Source of the DNA: an uncultured Collinsella sp.
GTDB taxonomy: Bacteria; Actinomycetota; Coriobacteriia; Coriobacteriales; Coriobacteriaceae
Direction of reading: 5' to 3'
NCBI GenBank assembly: GCA_934654795.1
Contig: CAKUGT010000011.1
Location: 1 to 59,785, forward strand
DNA: 59,785 nucleotides
How positions within the stretch are numbered: the stretch's first letter is position 1; every line of letters begins with the position of its first letter. Both the position numbers and the translations under genes were made by a program. Positions 16,925-25,103 of this stretch are shown here, piece after piece. The notes under the pieces were generated by a model. The model ran no database searches. It worked only from the letters and a program-made list of their open reading frames with translations, and was not told the DNA's origin.

Positions 16925-17762
16925 TGATCAGAGGGACTGCGGGGACGTCAGAAGCGGCAACGCGAGCCGCAAAGCCCACCTCGGTCAGCTCGATGACCTC
17001 GGTAAACGTTGCATCGAAAAACTCCTCAGTTAGCAGGCGGTATGGCGGATGATCGGGCTCACCGGGGTTTTCGCGCACAATCTCGTGCATAACGCCGATG
17101 GTCTTAAGCACATACTCCTTATGGATGGGATACTGCCCAAAACGCGTCGCCGCAGTATACAGGCGATCGGTCGCGCGCGGAATCGAAACAATGCCGAGCG
17201 TCTTACCAAACCAGTCAAAGTCACCTTGCTTTTTAATGCGGAATTCCTCGCACGGCTTGCCGCCGTGCGCCTCCAGGTACTGATTCACGCGCGTATTCCA
17301 TACGGTATCGGCCACCAGATGCGACCAGACACCCAGTGTCAAATCGAGCAACGACTGCGCCACATCTTCGGACGCAAGCGAGAACTCACAGGCGCCGGGA
17401 CCGGCAACCGGCCCGGCATCCTTGTAGCGCTGGGGATAGTGCACGCGGTTCAGTCGCTCGCGTTCCTCGATAATCGAGGTCGCCGCGGCTGGCGCACCGA
17501 TGGGCGAACTTTTAAGCAACGGTGCCACATAGGTATCCCAGAACTCATGCTCACGAGGCTTAGGGATGGGCTCAGGCTTGGCAAAGTGCGTAATGCGGTA
17601 CGGGATGGGATCGGCGATGCCAGGGACCATATAGCCCACAAAGATGTCCGGAACCACGCAGCCAAACAAAAAGGCATTGCGGTCGCGCACGCTATCGGCA
17701 AGCGCACCGGTGCGCTCCAGCAAACGCTCCGTCTGAGCGATATGAATGTTCCAGCTTGGCAT
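16914..17762 (-). CDS. Zinc-dependent phospholipase C-like protein
   Basis: 282 aa. The start MPSWNIHIAQTERLL and the segment RNAFLFGCVVPDIF match the zinc-dependent phospholipase C/nuclease-like fold (PF00882 type), in which the N-terminal Trp/His and later His/Asp residues bind metal. SLLDLTLGVWSHLVADTVWN gives a second metal-binding segment. No signal peptide is seen, so the protein is probably cytoplasmic. The ATG at 17762 is preceded by GGGGGTGG; 12 bases farther out is another ATG. Substrate unknown. Confidence 0.75.
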   Translation of the reverse strand: MPSWNIHIAQTERLLERTGALADSVRDRNAFLFGCVVPDIFVGYMVPGIADPIPYRITHFAKPEPIPKPREHEFWDTYVAPLLKSSPIGAPAAATSIIEERERLNRVHYPQRYKDAGPVAGPGACEFSLASEDVAQSLLDLTLGVWSHLVADTVWNTRVNQYLEAHGGKPCEEFRIKKQGDFDWFGKTLGIVSIPRATDRLYTAATRFGQYPIHKEYVLKTIGVMHEIVRENPGEPDHPPYRLLTEEFFDATFTEVIELTEVGFAARVAASDVPAVPLITSC

Positions 17763-17842
17763 AGCCACCCCCATAAAAAACCTGGATAACTATACCATCA
17801 CGGCAAAGCCGCGCGGGCGGCTACGCATCCTCTACGCAGCAA

Positions 17843-18613
17843 CTAGTCCGTAGCATCGCTTTCGGTTCCATACGACGGCACGGGCGCCTCGACCACATGG
17901 TGATATCGATCGATATAGATGGCACGGGCCCCCAGGCGGCGCACCAAATCTTGATGGTGCGTACTCATCAAAACCGTCTTACCCGCCGCGACGTAAGCCA
18001 GCAAGAAGTTGACCACGATGTCGCATGAATCCTCGTCGAGCCCATTGGTAGGTTCGTCGAGGACCAAGATATCCGGGTTCATCGACACCACCGCAGCCAG
18101 CGCAACGCGCTTCTTTTGCCCGCCCGAAAGCTGATAGGGCGAGGCATCGACCAGATCGGCAACCTGGAACAGCTCCATGGCATCGCGGACGCGGCGCTCG
18201 AGCTCGTCTGTCGGCAGCCCCATCTGCGCGGGGCCAAAAGCAACTTCCTCGCCCACCGTAGCGCAGAACAGCTGGGCGTCGGCATTCTGGAACACAAAGC
18301 CCACGCGCTGATGAAAACGATGAGCGGCTGCGGAATCCTTGAGATATGCCGCATCGATCACGTGCCCGTCAAACAGGTACGCACCCGCGTCCGCGAGCTC
18401 AAGGCCGTTGATAAGGCGCATAATCGTCGTCTTACCGCAGCCGTTGGGACCGAGCAAGGCAACGAGTTCACCACGATCGACCTGCAGCGACACGCCATCG
18501 ACAACCGTATGCCCCGTATAGGAGAACACCACGTCGCGCAGCTCGATGAGCGGCGCGACCTCGGCGCCGCCCGCACCGTTCGTGCCCGCCGCGCTATTCA
18601 TATCGATCGTCAA
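17843..18613 (-). CDS. cbiO: ECF transporter ATP-binding subunit (CbiO/NikO-like)
   Basis: About 256 aa. The energising ATPase of an energy-coupling factor transporter for cobalt or nickel. Walker A GPNGCGKTT, Q loop FVFQNADAQLF, signature LSGGQKKR, Walker B ILVLDEPTNGLDED and switch STHHQD are all present. The start is uncertain: TTG at 18613 follows GGGAAGGG at good spacing; ATGs at 18637 and 18601 lack good sites. It follows cbiQ within 50 bases and is the last gene of the transporter operon. Confidence 0.88.
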   Translation of the reverse strand: MTIDMNSAAGTNGAGGAEVAPLIELRDVVFSYTGHTVVDGVSLQVDRGELVALLGPNGCGKTTIMRLINGLELADAGAYLFDGHVIDAAYLKDSAAAHRFHQRVGFVFQNADAQLFCATVGEEVAFGPAQMGLPTDELERRVRDAMELFQVADLVDASPYQLSGGQKKRVALAAVVSMNPDILVLDEPTNGLDEDSCDIVVNFLLAYVAAGKTVLMSTHHQDLVRRLGARAIYIDRYHHVVEAPVPSYGTESDATD

Positions 18614-18659
18614 AACGTCGCCCTTCCCTATTTGCATCCCCAGCCAGAACCAGCAGCGC

Positions 18660-19502
18660 CTACAGCACGGCGCACAACACTGCCAGCAGCGCCATGCCGG
18701 CCGCATAGACCGCATCTCGCCAGCCAAACCCGGCGCGCGCGGGCGCCGGATACGCACCGGCAAAGCCGCGGCAAAGCATAGCCTCGTCCATCGCGTGGCT
18801 GCATTCCATCGCCTTGATAAAGGTCATGCCCATGATACCCGCGATTGAATCGGTTCGCGAAAATCCCTCAGGCGTACGGCCAACGCTGCGCAGCATGACC
18901 GATTCGGTCAGATCGTGCGCCGTGCGACCCAGTACCTCGATGTGCTTGAGCGCCATATCAAACGTAAAGATAACTTCGTCGGGTAGATGCAGTATCTTGA
19001 GCGCCGCCGACATGCGGCTCCACGTGAGGGTCCACGAAACGCCCAGCACCAGCGACACATTAATGAAGGTCTTGAGCGCAATCTTGAGCATGGCGCCCGC
19101 GGCAGAAGCGTCCAGCAGCAAGGCGGGCAGCGCCAGAACCACCGCGAGCCCCGCAGCGCCAAGCGCCGGCACAAAGGTTGCCCGCAGCCCGCGTACGGGG
19201 CGCACGGCAACGAGCACCAGCGCGATAGCCGCCATCGACATGAGGTACAGCGGGCTCTGTGTCAGACTCACGCACAGGACGCAAACGAACATCCCCACCA
19301 GGCGCACCGGAGCCGAAACGCAAGAAAGGGCGCGGTCGACCATCGACCCGCCCTCGTGTGCGCCTCCACCCAGGCGAACCCGCTCAAGCAGGCTCGCCAG
19401 GTGCAGGACATTCTTTTGCATCACACGATGCCGAGCCCCCGCGGGCTCGTATCGCTCCTCAGCCGCAAGCCAGCTAGGCAGCTCGGCTATTGCCATGAGC
19501 AC
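18660..19502 (-). CDS. cbiQ: ECF transporter transmembrane subunit (CbiQ/NikQ-like)
   Basis: 280 aa with about five membrane helices (VGMFVCVLCVSLTQSPLYLM, MAAIALVLVAV, ALGAAGLAVVLALPALLL, FINVSLVLGVSWTLTW) and the coupling region LKHIEVLGRTAHDLTESVMLRSVG that contacts the ATPase. It links the ion-binding subunit to CbiO. The GTG start has AAGGA 5 bases upstream and overlaps the end of cbiM by 29 bases; an ATG lies two codons later. Confidence 0.85.
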   Translation of the reverse strand: MLMAIAELPSWLAAEERYEPAGARHRVMQKNVLHLASLLERVRLGGGAHEGGSMVDRALSCVSAPVRLVGMFVCVLCVSLTQSPLYLMSMAAIALVLVAVRPVRGLRATFVPALGAAGLAVVLALPALLLDASAAGAMLKIALKTFINVSLVLGVSWTLTWSRMSAALKILHLPDEVIFTFDMALKHIEVLGRTAHDLTESVMLRSVGRTPEGFSRTDSIAGIMGMTFIKAMECSHAMDEAMLCRGFAGAYPAPARAGFGWRDAVYAAGMALLAVLCAVL

Positions 19503-20559
19503 CGCTTTCCTTGACCGTCAGCGAGAACAGGCGGAATGCGATGGTGAGCACCGCCACGCCAATCACGCCCGAAAGAATATACATCGCGGCCTGGCCGGCA
19601 AAGCCAAGGCCCTGCTCCTCGGAATAGGCCTGCAGGTAATCACCCGTAGGTAGAGCGTCGGCAAAGGTCGGGGTATCGAGACCGACCGAAGCCTGCAGGC
19701 TGTCGTCGCCAGCCTCCTGAACGGCGGTCGCGGCGCCCTCGGCGTCCCACTCGCCCCAGGCGTCACCCGTGGCCAGCAGGCCAAGCGGCGTGGCCACGAC
19801 AAGCACGGCAACCAGGATGAGCGTGGGGACCAGCGAGGTCTTCTTGGCAGCAGCGCCCTCGGCAGCAAGCTGGCCATCGACGGCCTCGGGCCCGACGATA
19901 ATGCTCGGCGCCGTCTTCTTGATAAAGCCGTAGATGGCGGCCGTCGCCACGCCCTCGATCACGCCGGCAACCAGCATATGCGGAATCAACATGGCCGGAA
20001 TAGCCACGGACAGCGGGAAGGGGCAGTAAAGCGGAGCGCCCGAGGCGTTGGTGAAGAGCATCGGCTGAATACCGAACTCGATCGCCGCGCACAGGGCCGC
20101 TACGCACAGCCCGACCCAACCGCTCACGATGGCAGAAGCCGAGGTGCCCCAGCTCTTGTCGTGCAGACGGCTGTTGAGTGCACGGAACACGATAGCAGCG
20201 GTAAACGGCAGCACAAAGGCCATGTTAAAGCAGTTGGCGCCAAAGGACAGAACGCCGCCGTCGCCAAACAGCAGCGCCTGCAGCGCCAGCGCGACCGAGA
20301 CAGCGATAGCCGCGGCCTCGGGGCCCAGCAGCAGCGCGATGAGTGCGCCGCCGACGGCGTGGCCTGTGGTGCCGCCGGGCAGCGGAACGTTAAACATCAT
20401 GAGCAAAAAGGAGAATGCGGCGCAAATGCCCAGGAACGCAGTGTGCTCGCGATCGAGCGTGGCGCGTACCTTTTTGATGCAATGGACCCAAACGGGCACC
20501 ATCGCCACCGCCATAACGGCATCGGTCTGCGGGGACAGATAATTATCTGGAATGTGCAT
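19474..20559 (-). CDS. cbiM: Nickel/cobalt ECF transporter substrate-binding subunit (CbiM/NikMN fusion)
   Basis: 361 aa. It begins MHIPDNYLSPQTDA; in NikM/CbiM the free N-terminus and His2 bind the metal, so the start must be at 20559, which also has GAGAGGG upstream. Seven or so membrane helices follow (PLPGGTTGHAVGGALIALLLGPEAA, FGDGGVLSFGANCFNMAFVLPF). The C-terminal part (about 235-355: helix, outer loop with GDYLQAYSEEQG, helix) is of the NikN/CbiN type, so M and N are fused. Nickel is favoured by the NikR-type site upstream. Confidence 0.88.
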   Translation of the reverse strand: MHIPDNYLSPQTDAVMAVAMVPVWVHCIKKVRATLDREHTAFLGICAAFSFLLMMFNVPLPGGTTGHAVGGALIALLLGPEAAAIAVSVALALQALLFGDGGVLSFGANCFNMAFVLPFTAAIVFRALNSRLHDKSWGTSASAIVSGWVGLCVAALCAAIEFGIQPMLFTNASGAPLYCPFPLSVAIPAMLIPHMLVAGVIEGVATAAIYGFIKKTAPSIIVGPEAVDGQLAAEGAAAKKTSLVPTLILVAVLVVATPLGLLATGDAWGEWDAEGAATAVQEAGDDSLQASVGLDTPTFADALPTGDYLQAYSEEQGLGFAGQAAMYILSGVIGVAVLTIAFRLFSLTVKESGAHGNSRAA

Positions 20560-20583
20560 GAGCCCTCTCAATCAGAACGTTGC

Positions 20584-20611
20584 GTGTTACGTTTCCAACA
20601 ATCCGTAACAC
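20584..20611. promoter_or_regulatory. NikR-type operator before cbiM
   Basis: GTGTTAC (20584-20590) and GTAACAC (20605-20611) form a perfect inverted repeat spaced by 14 bases, extended by one G/C pair inside. This matches the GTGTTAC-N13/14-GTAACAC form described for nickel regulator NikR in several bacteria. It lies 25 bases before the transporter start, where it would block transcription when nickel is high. The stretch 20612-20777 shows nothing else clear. Confidence 0.6.
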
Positions 20612-20777
20612 CGACTCTGCATACTAACAAAAAGGCGCACCGCCCACAACGCAGCACGCCCTTGCAATACGTACGTTATTAACCCAGGTCCACGCACCGT
20701 CCAATAAAGGCCCATGCACTCCCAACTTTCCGGTCACCCGGAAGAAGGTGCGGTCCGCTCGCAACAAGGTTAACGCA

Positions 20778-20872
20778 GGAACCCGCCCCCGAGAGGGGTT
20801 TTCTAAGGCAACATCCCGCAGCCGCGAAGCGGCGAGGACGTTGCCGTGAAAACCCCGCAGGGGGCGGGTTCC
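20778..20872 (-). ncRNA. 95-nt structured 3' element, copy 2
   Basis: It begins 12 bases after the pheT stop. Minus-strand stems: GGAACCCGCCCCC with GGGGGCGGGTTCC; GGGGTTTTC with GAAAACCCC; GGCAAC with GTTGCC; and an apical GCCGC-TTCG-GCGGC hairpin. Length, bulges and position after the stop are the same as in copy 1 (12011-12105), whereas stem bases differ in pairs. Function unknown. Confidence 0.65.
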
Positions 20873-20884
20873 GAACGGCAAAGA

Positions 20885-23338
20885 TTACGAGCGAACCTCG
20901 CCGTTTACGCCCTTGCACACCTTGGTGACGATCTTCTGGTGCGCCTTCTCGACCTCTTCGCTGGTAAGCGTGTGGTCATCCGAGCGATACGTGAGCGCAA
21001 AGGCCATGGACTTCTTGCCCGCACCGATGCGGACCGGATCGCGGTAGACATCGAACAGGCGCACGCCCTCGAGCAGCTTGCCGCCGGCACTGGTAATGCG
21101 ACGCTCAAGATCCTCGCAGGTCACAGTGTTGTCGACCACAATGGCAAGGTCATGCTCAACAGCCGGGTACTGCGAGAACTCGCGATAGTTCTCCTGGTTG
21201 CGGGCGCCCTTAATCAGCTTGTCCAAGTCGAGCTCAAAGGCAACGACGACCTCATCGATGCCCATCGCCTCGCGCGCCTCGGGGTGAATCTCGCCGACCC
21301 AGCCCAGCACGGTTCCGCCGGACAGAACCTCGGCCGCACGACCCGGCTGCAGGAAGGCGTAGCCCTCGCCCTCGACGGGACGGAAGCGGACCTTTTCGAT
21401 GCGCAGCTGGGCGAGCAGCTCCTCGACAATGCCCTTGCCAAAGAAGAAACGCAGCTTGCGGTACTTCATGTTCCAGGACTGCTCGCTCCACTGGCCCGAG
21501 AGCACGCCCGCCACGGACTTGGTCTCCTTGGGCAGGCTGGCGTTCTCGCGGCCGTGGAACAGGCTGCCGACCTCGTACAGGTGCACGTTGGGCGTGCCGT
21601 GGGCCTCGTTGTAGGCCACGGACTGCAGCAGGCCCGGCAGCAGCGAGCGGCGCATCTCGGTCTGCTCGGCCACCAGCGGGTTCATGAGCACCACGGGGCA
21701 ACCGCGACCCTCGGTGGACATGCCGATCTTCTCCAGGTCGCCCGGGGCGGCAAAGCCAAAGGTCGTGGTCTCGTTGAGGCCGCAGGCGCGCAGGATCTCG
21801 CCGACCTTGCGGGTGAGCTTCTGCTCGCGGGTCAGGCCGCCGATGTGGTTCTTGGCAGCCGGAATGGTCGCCGTCACGCGGCCCATGCCCCACAGGCGCA
21901 GGACCTCCTCGATCAGGTCAATCTCGCGCGGCAGGTCGGGACGGAAGCTCGGCGGGGTCACCATAAAGTTCTCGCCGTCGCGCTCGACGGTGCAGCCCAA
22001 GCGGGTGAGCGAGCGCTCGATAAAGTCGGGCTCGATGTCGGCGCCGCAGATGGCGTGCACGCGGGCCAGGCGCAGCTTGATGCAGTCGATGGTCTTGGGC
22101 GCGGGGAACACGTCGATGTAGCCGGGAGCGACCTCGCCGCCGGCGATCTCCTCGATCAGCGCGCAGGTGACGTTGGCGACATCCACGCAGCCGGTCTCGT
22201 CGACCTGGCGCTCAAAGCGGATGGAGGCGTCGGAGATCAGCGACAGGTCGCGGCTGGTGTGCGAAGTGCGGCCGGCATTGAAGCAGGCGCTCTCGACCAT
22301 CACGTCGACGGTGTCGTCCTCGATCTCGGAATCCATGCCGCCCATGACGCCGGCCAGCGCCACGGGACGCTCGCCGTCGGTGATCAGGCCCATGCCGGCG
22401 TCGAGCACGCGCTCCTCGCCGTCGAGGGTCGTGAACTTCTCGTCCTGCTGGGCAGCGCGGACCACCACGCGGCGCCTGCCCTCGCGCTCGGCAAAGGTGT
22501 CCAGGTCAAAGGCGTGCAGGGGCTGACCGGTGAGCATCATCACGTAGTTGGTGATGTCGACGATGTTGTTGTGCGGGCGCACGCCCAGGGCGTTGAGGCG
22601 CTTGACCATCCAGTCGGGCGACGGACCGACCTTCACGTTGCGCACGATGCGGGCGACGTAGCGGTCGCACAGGCCCTCGTCGGCGATCTCGACGGAAAGC
22701 TCGTCATCGGTCGCGCGGCCGGTCTCGGCCTTGATGGTGGGCAGCTCAACGTGGAAATCGCGGTCGAAGATGGCGCCGGTCTCGCGGGCCATGCCGATCA
22801 TGGACAGGCAGTCGGGGCGGTTGGGCGTGATCTCGCAGTCGAGCACGGTGTCGCTCGATCCCACGTACTCGGCAAACGGCATGCCGCAGGGCGTGTCCTC
22901 GGGCAGGATCATGATGCCGGAGTGGTCGCCGCCCAAGCCGAGCTCGCGCGCGGAGCAGTTCATGCCCATGGACACGACACCGCGGAGCTTGCTCTTCTTA
23001 ATCTTGACGTCGCCGGGCAGGACCGCGCCGATCATGGCCGTGACGATGTGGTCGCCGGCCTCAAAGTTCTGCGCGCCGCAGACAATCTGCAGCGGAGCGG
23101 GGTTGCCGTCGGCGTCGAGGTTCTTGTCGCCCACGTCGACCGAGCACACATACATGTGGTCGCTATCGGGGTGCGGGGTCTTGGTGAGCACCTTGGCGGT
23201 CACCACGTGGTCGAAAGACTCGCCCACGGTGTCGATCGCCTCGACCTCGGTGCCGATGCGGATATATTCGTCCGAAAGGGTCTTAGGATCCTCCGGAATA
23301 TCGATCATGGTCTTGAGCCAGTCGTAAGAGACACGCAT
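20885..23338 (-). CDS. pheT: Phenylalanyl-tRNA synthetase beta subunit
   Basis: 817 aa, normal for bacterial PheT. N-terminal EMAP/OB tRNA-binding domain (FDHVVTAKVLTKTPHPDSDH), B3/B4 editing domain (VDITNYVMMLTGQPLHAFD), B5 domain, catalytic-like core (GLNETTTFGFAAPGDLEK, MNPLVAEQTEMRRSLLPGLL) and C-terminal ferredoxin-like anticodon domain (FSQYPAVEHDLAIVVD...SMAFALTYRSDDHTLTSEEVE). It pairs with PheS to charge tRNA-Phe. The ATG has AGGAGAG upstream. Unlike most bacteria, 185 bases with a long hairpin separate pheS and pheT. Confidence 0.97.
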   Translation of the reverse strand: MRVSYDWLKTMIDIPEDPKTLSDEYIRIGTEVEAIDTVGESFDHVVTAKVLTKTPHPDSDHMYVCSVDVGDKNLDADGNPAPLQIVCGAQNFEAGDHIVTAMIGAVLPGDVKIKKSKLRGVVSMGMNCSARELGLGGDHSGIMILPEDTPCGMPFAEYVGSSDTVLDCEITPNRPDCLSMIGMARETGAIFDRDFHVELPTIKAETGRATDDELSVEIADEGLCDRYVARIVRNVKVGPSPDWMVKRLNALGVRPHNNIVDITNYVMMLTGQPLHAFDLDTFAEREGRRRVVVRAAQQDEKFTTLDGEERVLDAGMGLITDGERPVALAGVMGGMDSEIEDDTVDVMVESACFNAGRTSHTSRDLSLISDASIRFERQVDETGCVDVANVTCALIEEIAGGEVAPGYIDVFPAPKTIDCIKLRLARVHAICGADIEPDFIERSLTRLGCTVERDGENFMVTPPSFRPDLPREIDLIEEVLRLWGMGRVTATIPAAKNHIGGLTREQKLTRKVGEILRACGLNETTTFGFAAPGDLEKIGMSTEGRGCPVVLMNPLVAEQTEMRRSLLPGLLQSVAYNEAHGTPNVHLYEVGSLFHGRENASLPKETKSVAGVLSGQWSEQSWNMKYRKLRFFFGKGIVEELLAQLRIEKVRFRPVEGEGYAFLQPGRAAEVLSGGTVLGWVGEIHPEAREAMGIDEVVVAFELDLDKLIKGARNQENYREFSQYPAVEHDLAIVVDNTVTCEDLERRITSAGGKLLEGVRLFDVYRDPVRIGAGKKSMAFALTYRSDDHTLTSEEVEKAHQKIVTKVCKGVNGEVRS

Positions 23339-23421
23339 CTAGCTCTCCTTTCATATTGAAAGCCTGCAGAAGGATGCAGGTGGAAACTTCAACCTTGTGA
23401 ACATTTCTTACAAAAGCGAGG

Positions 23422-23517
23422 GTTGTCCAAGTGCGGCAGATCGGCCCGAAAGAGGAGCGCCGCGTACTTTGGTACGCAAGCGACGAATGAGCGCCGAGGT
23501 GCCGTGCTTGGGCAAGC
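23422..23517 (-). repeat. Long GU-rich hairpin between pheS and pheT
   Basis: GTTGTCCAAGTGCGGCA (23422-23438) pairs with TGCCGTGCTTGGGCAAGC (23500-23517), with several pairs kept as G-U. Inside is a perfect GCGTAC/GTACGC hairpin (23462-23476) and two direct copies of GAGCGCCG. It starts 6 bases after the pheS stop. No T run follows, so it is not an ordinary terminator. It may adjust the ratio of pheS to pheT or be a dispersed repeat. Confidence 0.5.
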
Positions 23518-23523
23518 CGCAGC

Positions 23524-24600
23524 CTAGAACTGGTTCAAGAAGCGCATATCACCAGTCATCAACGTGCGCAGGTCGGGCAGGTCGTAGCGCAGGGCCGCGA
23601 CGCGCTCGGCGCCAATGCCAAAGGCGAAGCCGGTGTACTTCTCGGGGTCGATGCCGCAGTTGATAAGGACGTTAGGATCGACCATGCCGCAGCCCAGGAT
23701 CTCGATCCAGCCGCTGTGCTTGCAGAAGTTGCAGCCCTTGCCGCCGCACACGTGGCAGCTCACGTCCACCTCGCAGCTGGGCTCGGTGAAGGGGAAGAAG
23801 TGCGGGCGGTAACGCGTCTTGCGGTCCTCGCCAAACATGCACTTAACAAAGTAGTCGAGCGTGCCCTTAAGGTCGCCGAAGGTGATGCCCTCGTCGACGA
23901 CCAGGCCCTCGATCTGGTTGAACTGCGGCAGGTGGCAGGCATCGGCCGTGTCGGGACGGTAGACGGTGCCCGGGCAGATCATGTAGATGGGCGGCTTCTG
24001 CGTCTCCATGGTGTGAATCTGCACGCCCGAGGTCTGGGTGCGCAGCAGCACGTCGGACTCGCCATGGGCATGTGCCTCGGGGTGCGCGACGCTGCCGGGA
24101 TTGTTGTCGACCACGTAGAAGGTGTCGCGGGCCGAGCGGCTCGGGTGATCCATGGGCGCGTTGAGCGCGGTGAAGTTGTAGTAGGAGGTGTCGACCATGG
24201 GGCCGGATTCGACGGTGTAGCCGATGCCGCAGAAGATGTCCTCGGCCTCCTCGATGATCTGCTTGATCAGGTGCTGGTGACCGATCTGCGGACGGATGCC
24301 CGGCAGCGTAATATCGACGGCCTCGTGCTCAAGCGCGTGCTTGAGGGCAGCGGCCTTCATCTCGGTCGTGCGCTCGTCGAGCATGCCCTCGATCAGCTGG
24401 CGCATCTCGTTGGCGCGCTTGCCCATAACGGGGCGATCCTCGGGGGCGAGCTTGCCCATCATGCGCATCAAGCCGGTGATGCGACCCTTGCGGCCGAGCA
24501 GCTCAATGCGTGCGGCCTCGAGCTTGGCGGCGTCGTCGGCGCCGGCGACGAGCTCCTTGGCCTCTTCCTCGAGTTTGACCAGATCATCAATCAGACTCAT
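23524..24600 (-). CDS. pheS: Phenylalanyl-tRNA synthetase alpha subunit
   Basis: 358 aa from MSLIDDLVKLEEEAKELV. N-terminal coiled coil, then the class II core: GIRPQIGHQHLIKQIIEEAEDIF, the motif 2 region (TSGVQIHTMETQKPPIYMICPGTVYRPD), and motif 3 (GFAFGIGAERVAALRYDLPDLR). A cysteine-rich insert CHVCGGKGCNFCKHSGW gives a zinc-like knuckle. GGGAAG lies before the ATG. Transcription is controlled by the T-box leader upstream. Confidence 0.97.
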   Translation of the reverse strand: MSLIDDLVKLEEEAKELVAGADDAAKLEAARIELLGRKGRITGLMRMMGKLAPEDRPVMGKRANEMRQLIEGMLDERTTEMKAAALKHALEHEAVDITLPGIRPQIGHQHLIKQIIEEAEDIFCGIGYTVESGPMVDTSYYNFTALNAPMDHPSRSARDTFYVVDNNPGSVAHPEAHAHGESDVLLRTQTSGVQIHTMETQKPPIYMICPGTVYRPDTADACHLPQFNQIEGLVVDEGITFGDLKGTLDYFVKCMFGEDRKTRYRPHFFPFTEPSCEVDVSCHVCGGKGCNFCKHSGWIEILGCGMVDPNVLINCGIDPEKYTGFAFGIGAERVAALRYDLPDLRTLMTGDMRFLNQF

Positions 24601-24684
24601 GTCTTCCCTTTCGTCTCTCGCGCATCCACTTGCCGGGGCGGCCGATACCGCCTGGCGCTGCGGAAACGCGGCCCGGTTCGGTAA

Positions 24685-24965
24685 CAAAAAACCGTCCTCG
24701 GGCATTTACCTTGCCCAAGGACGGTTGAATTCCGCGGTACCACCTTGTTTGACCCGGCGGATGTCTGGCCCGCCGTGCCCACTCTTTGCCCCTTGTCGCG
24801 AGGCTCACGGCTTCCCTACTGGGGCTTCGCTGCCGCTGGCCGCGTGCCCGTTGAGGTCGCTGCTCGGGAGTGAACGCTTGGCCCTTGCCACCGCAGGAAG
24901 GCTTGCAGCCCACGACCTTCCCTCTCTTGCCGGCGACGCGGCGGGCTAAACCCTCTCCGTCAACG
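24685..24965 (-). promoter_or_regulatory. Phenylalanine T-box riboswitch
   Basis: The minus-strand leader has the T-box core AAGGTGGTACCGCGG (24748-24734), an AGAGAG motif near the 5' end (about 24928), and a terminator AACCGTCCTTGGGC/GCCCGAGGACGGTT followed by TTTTTTG (24726-24685). The sequence GCGTTCACTCC contains TTC at 24874-24872 as the likely specifier, the Phe codon read by tRNA-Phe(GAA). Uncharged tRNA would favour the antiterminator and switch on pheST. Confidence 0.92.
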
Positions 24966-25103
24966 CATTGGGCTATAGGATAACACATTCTGCCAGCGCA
25001 TCGCCGCGTTCCGTTTTGTTCGCGCTGGGTACAAGGCAGGTAGTTGTGCAAACTGGCCGCACGTCCACCTTTGGCGCTCGGCCTGCGAGATCAAGGATAT
25101 GGT

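Noticed and set aside
20560..20777. Cobalamin riboswitch before cbiM
   Set aside because: No B12-box-like core and too little space; the inverted repeat GTGTTAC-N14-GTAACAC explains control better.
20846..23359. 837-codon plus-strand frame opposite pheT
   Set aside because: Same mirror effect; the minus-strand frame has every PheT domain.
24587..25051. Minus-strand reading frame across the pheS leader
   Set aside because: The sequence is the T-box riboswitch; the frame is incidental.
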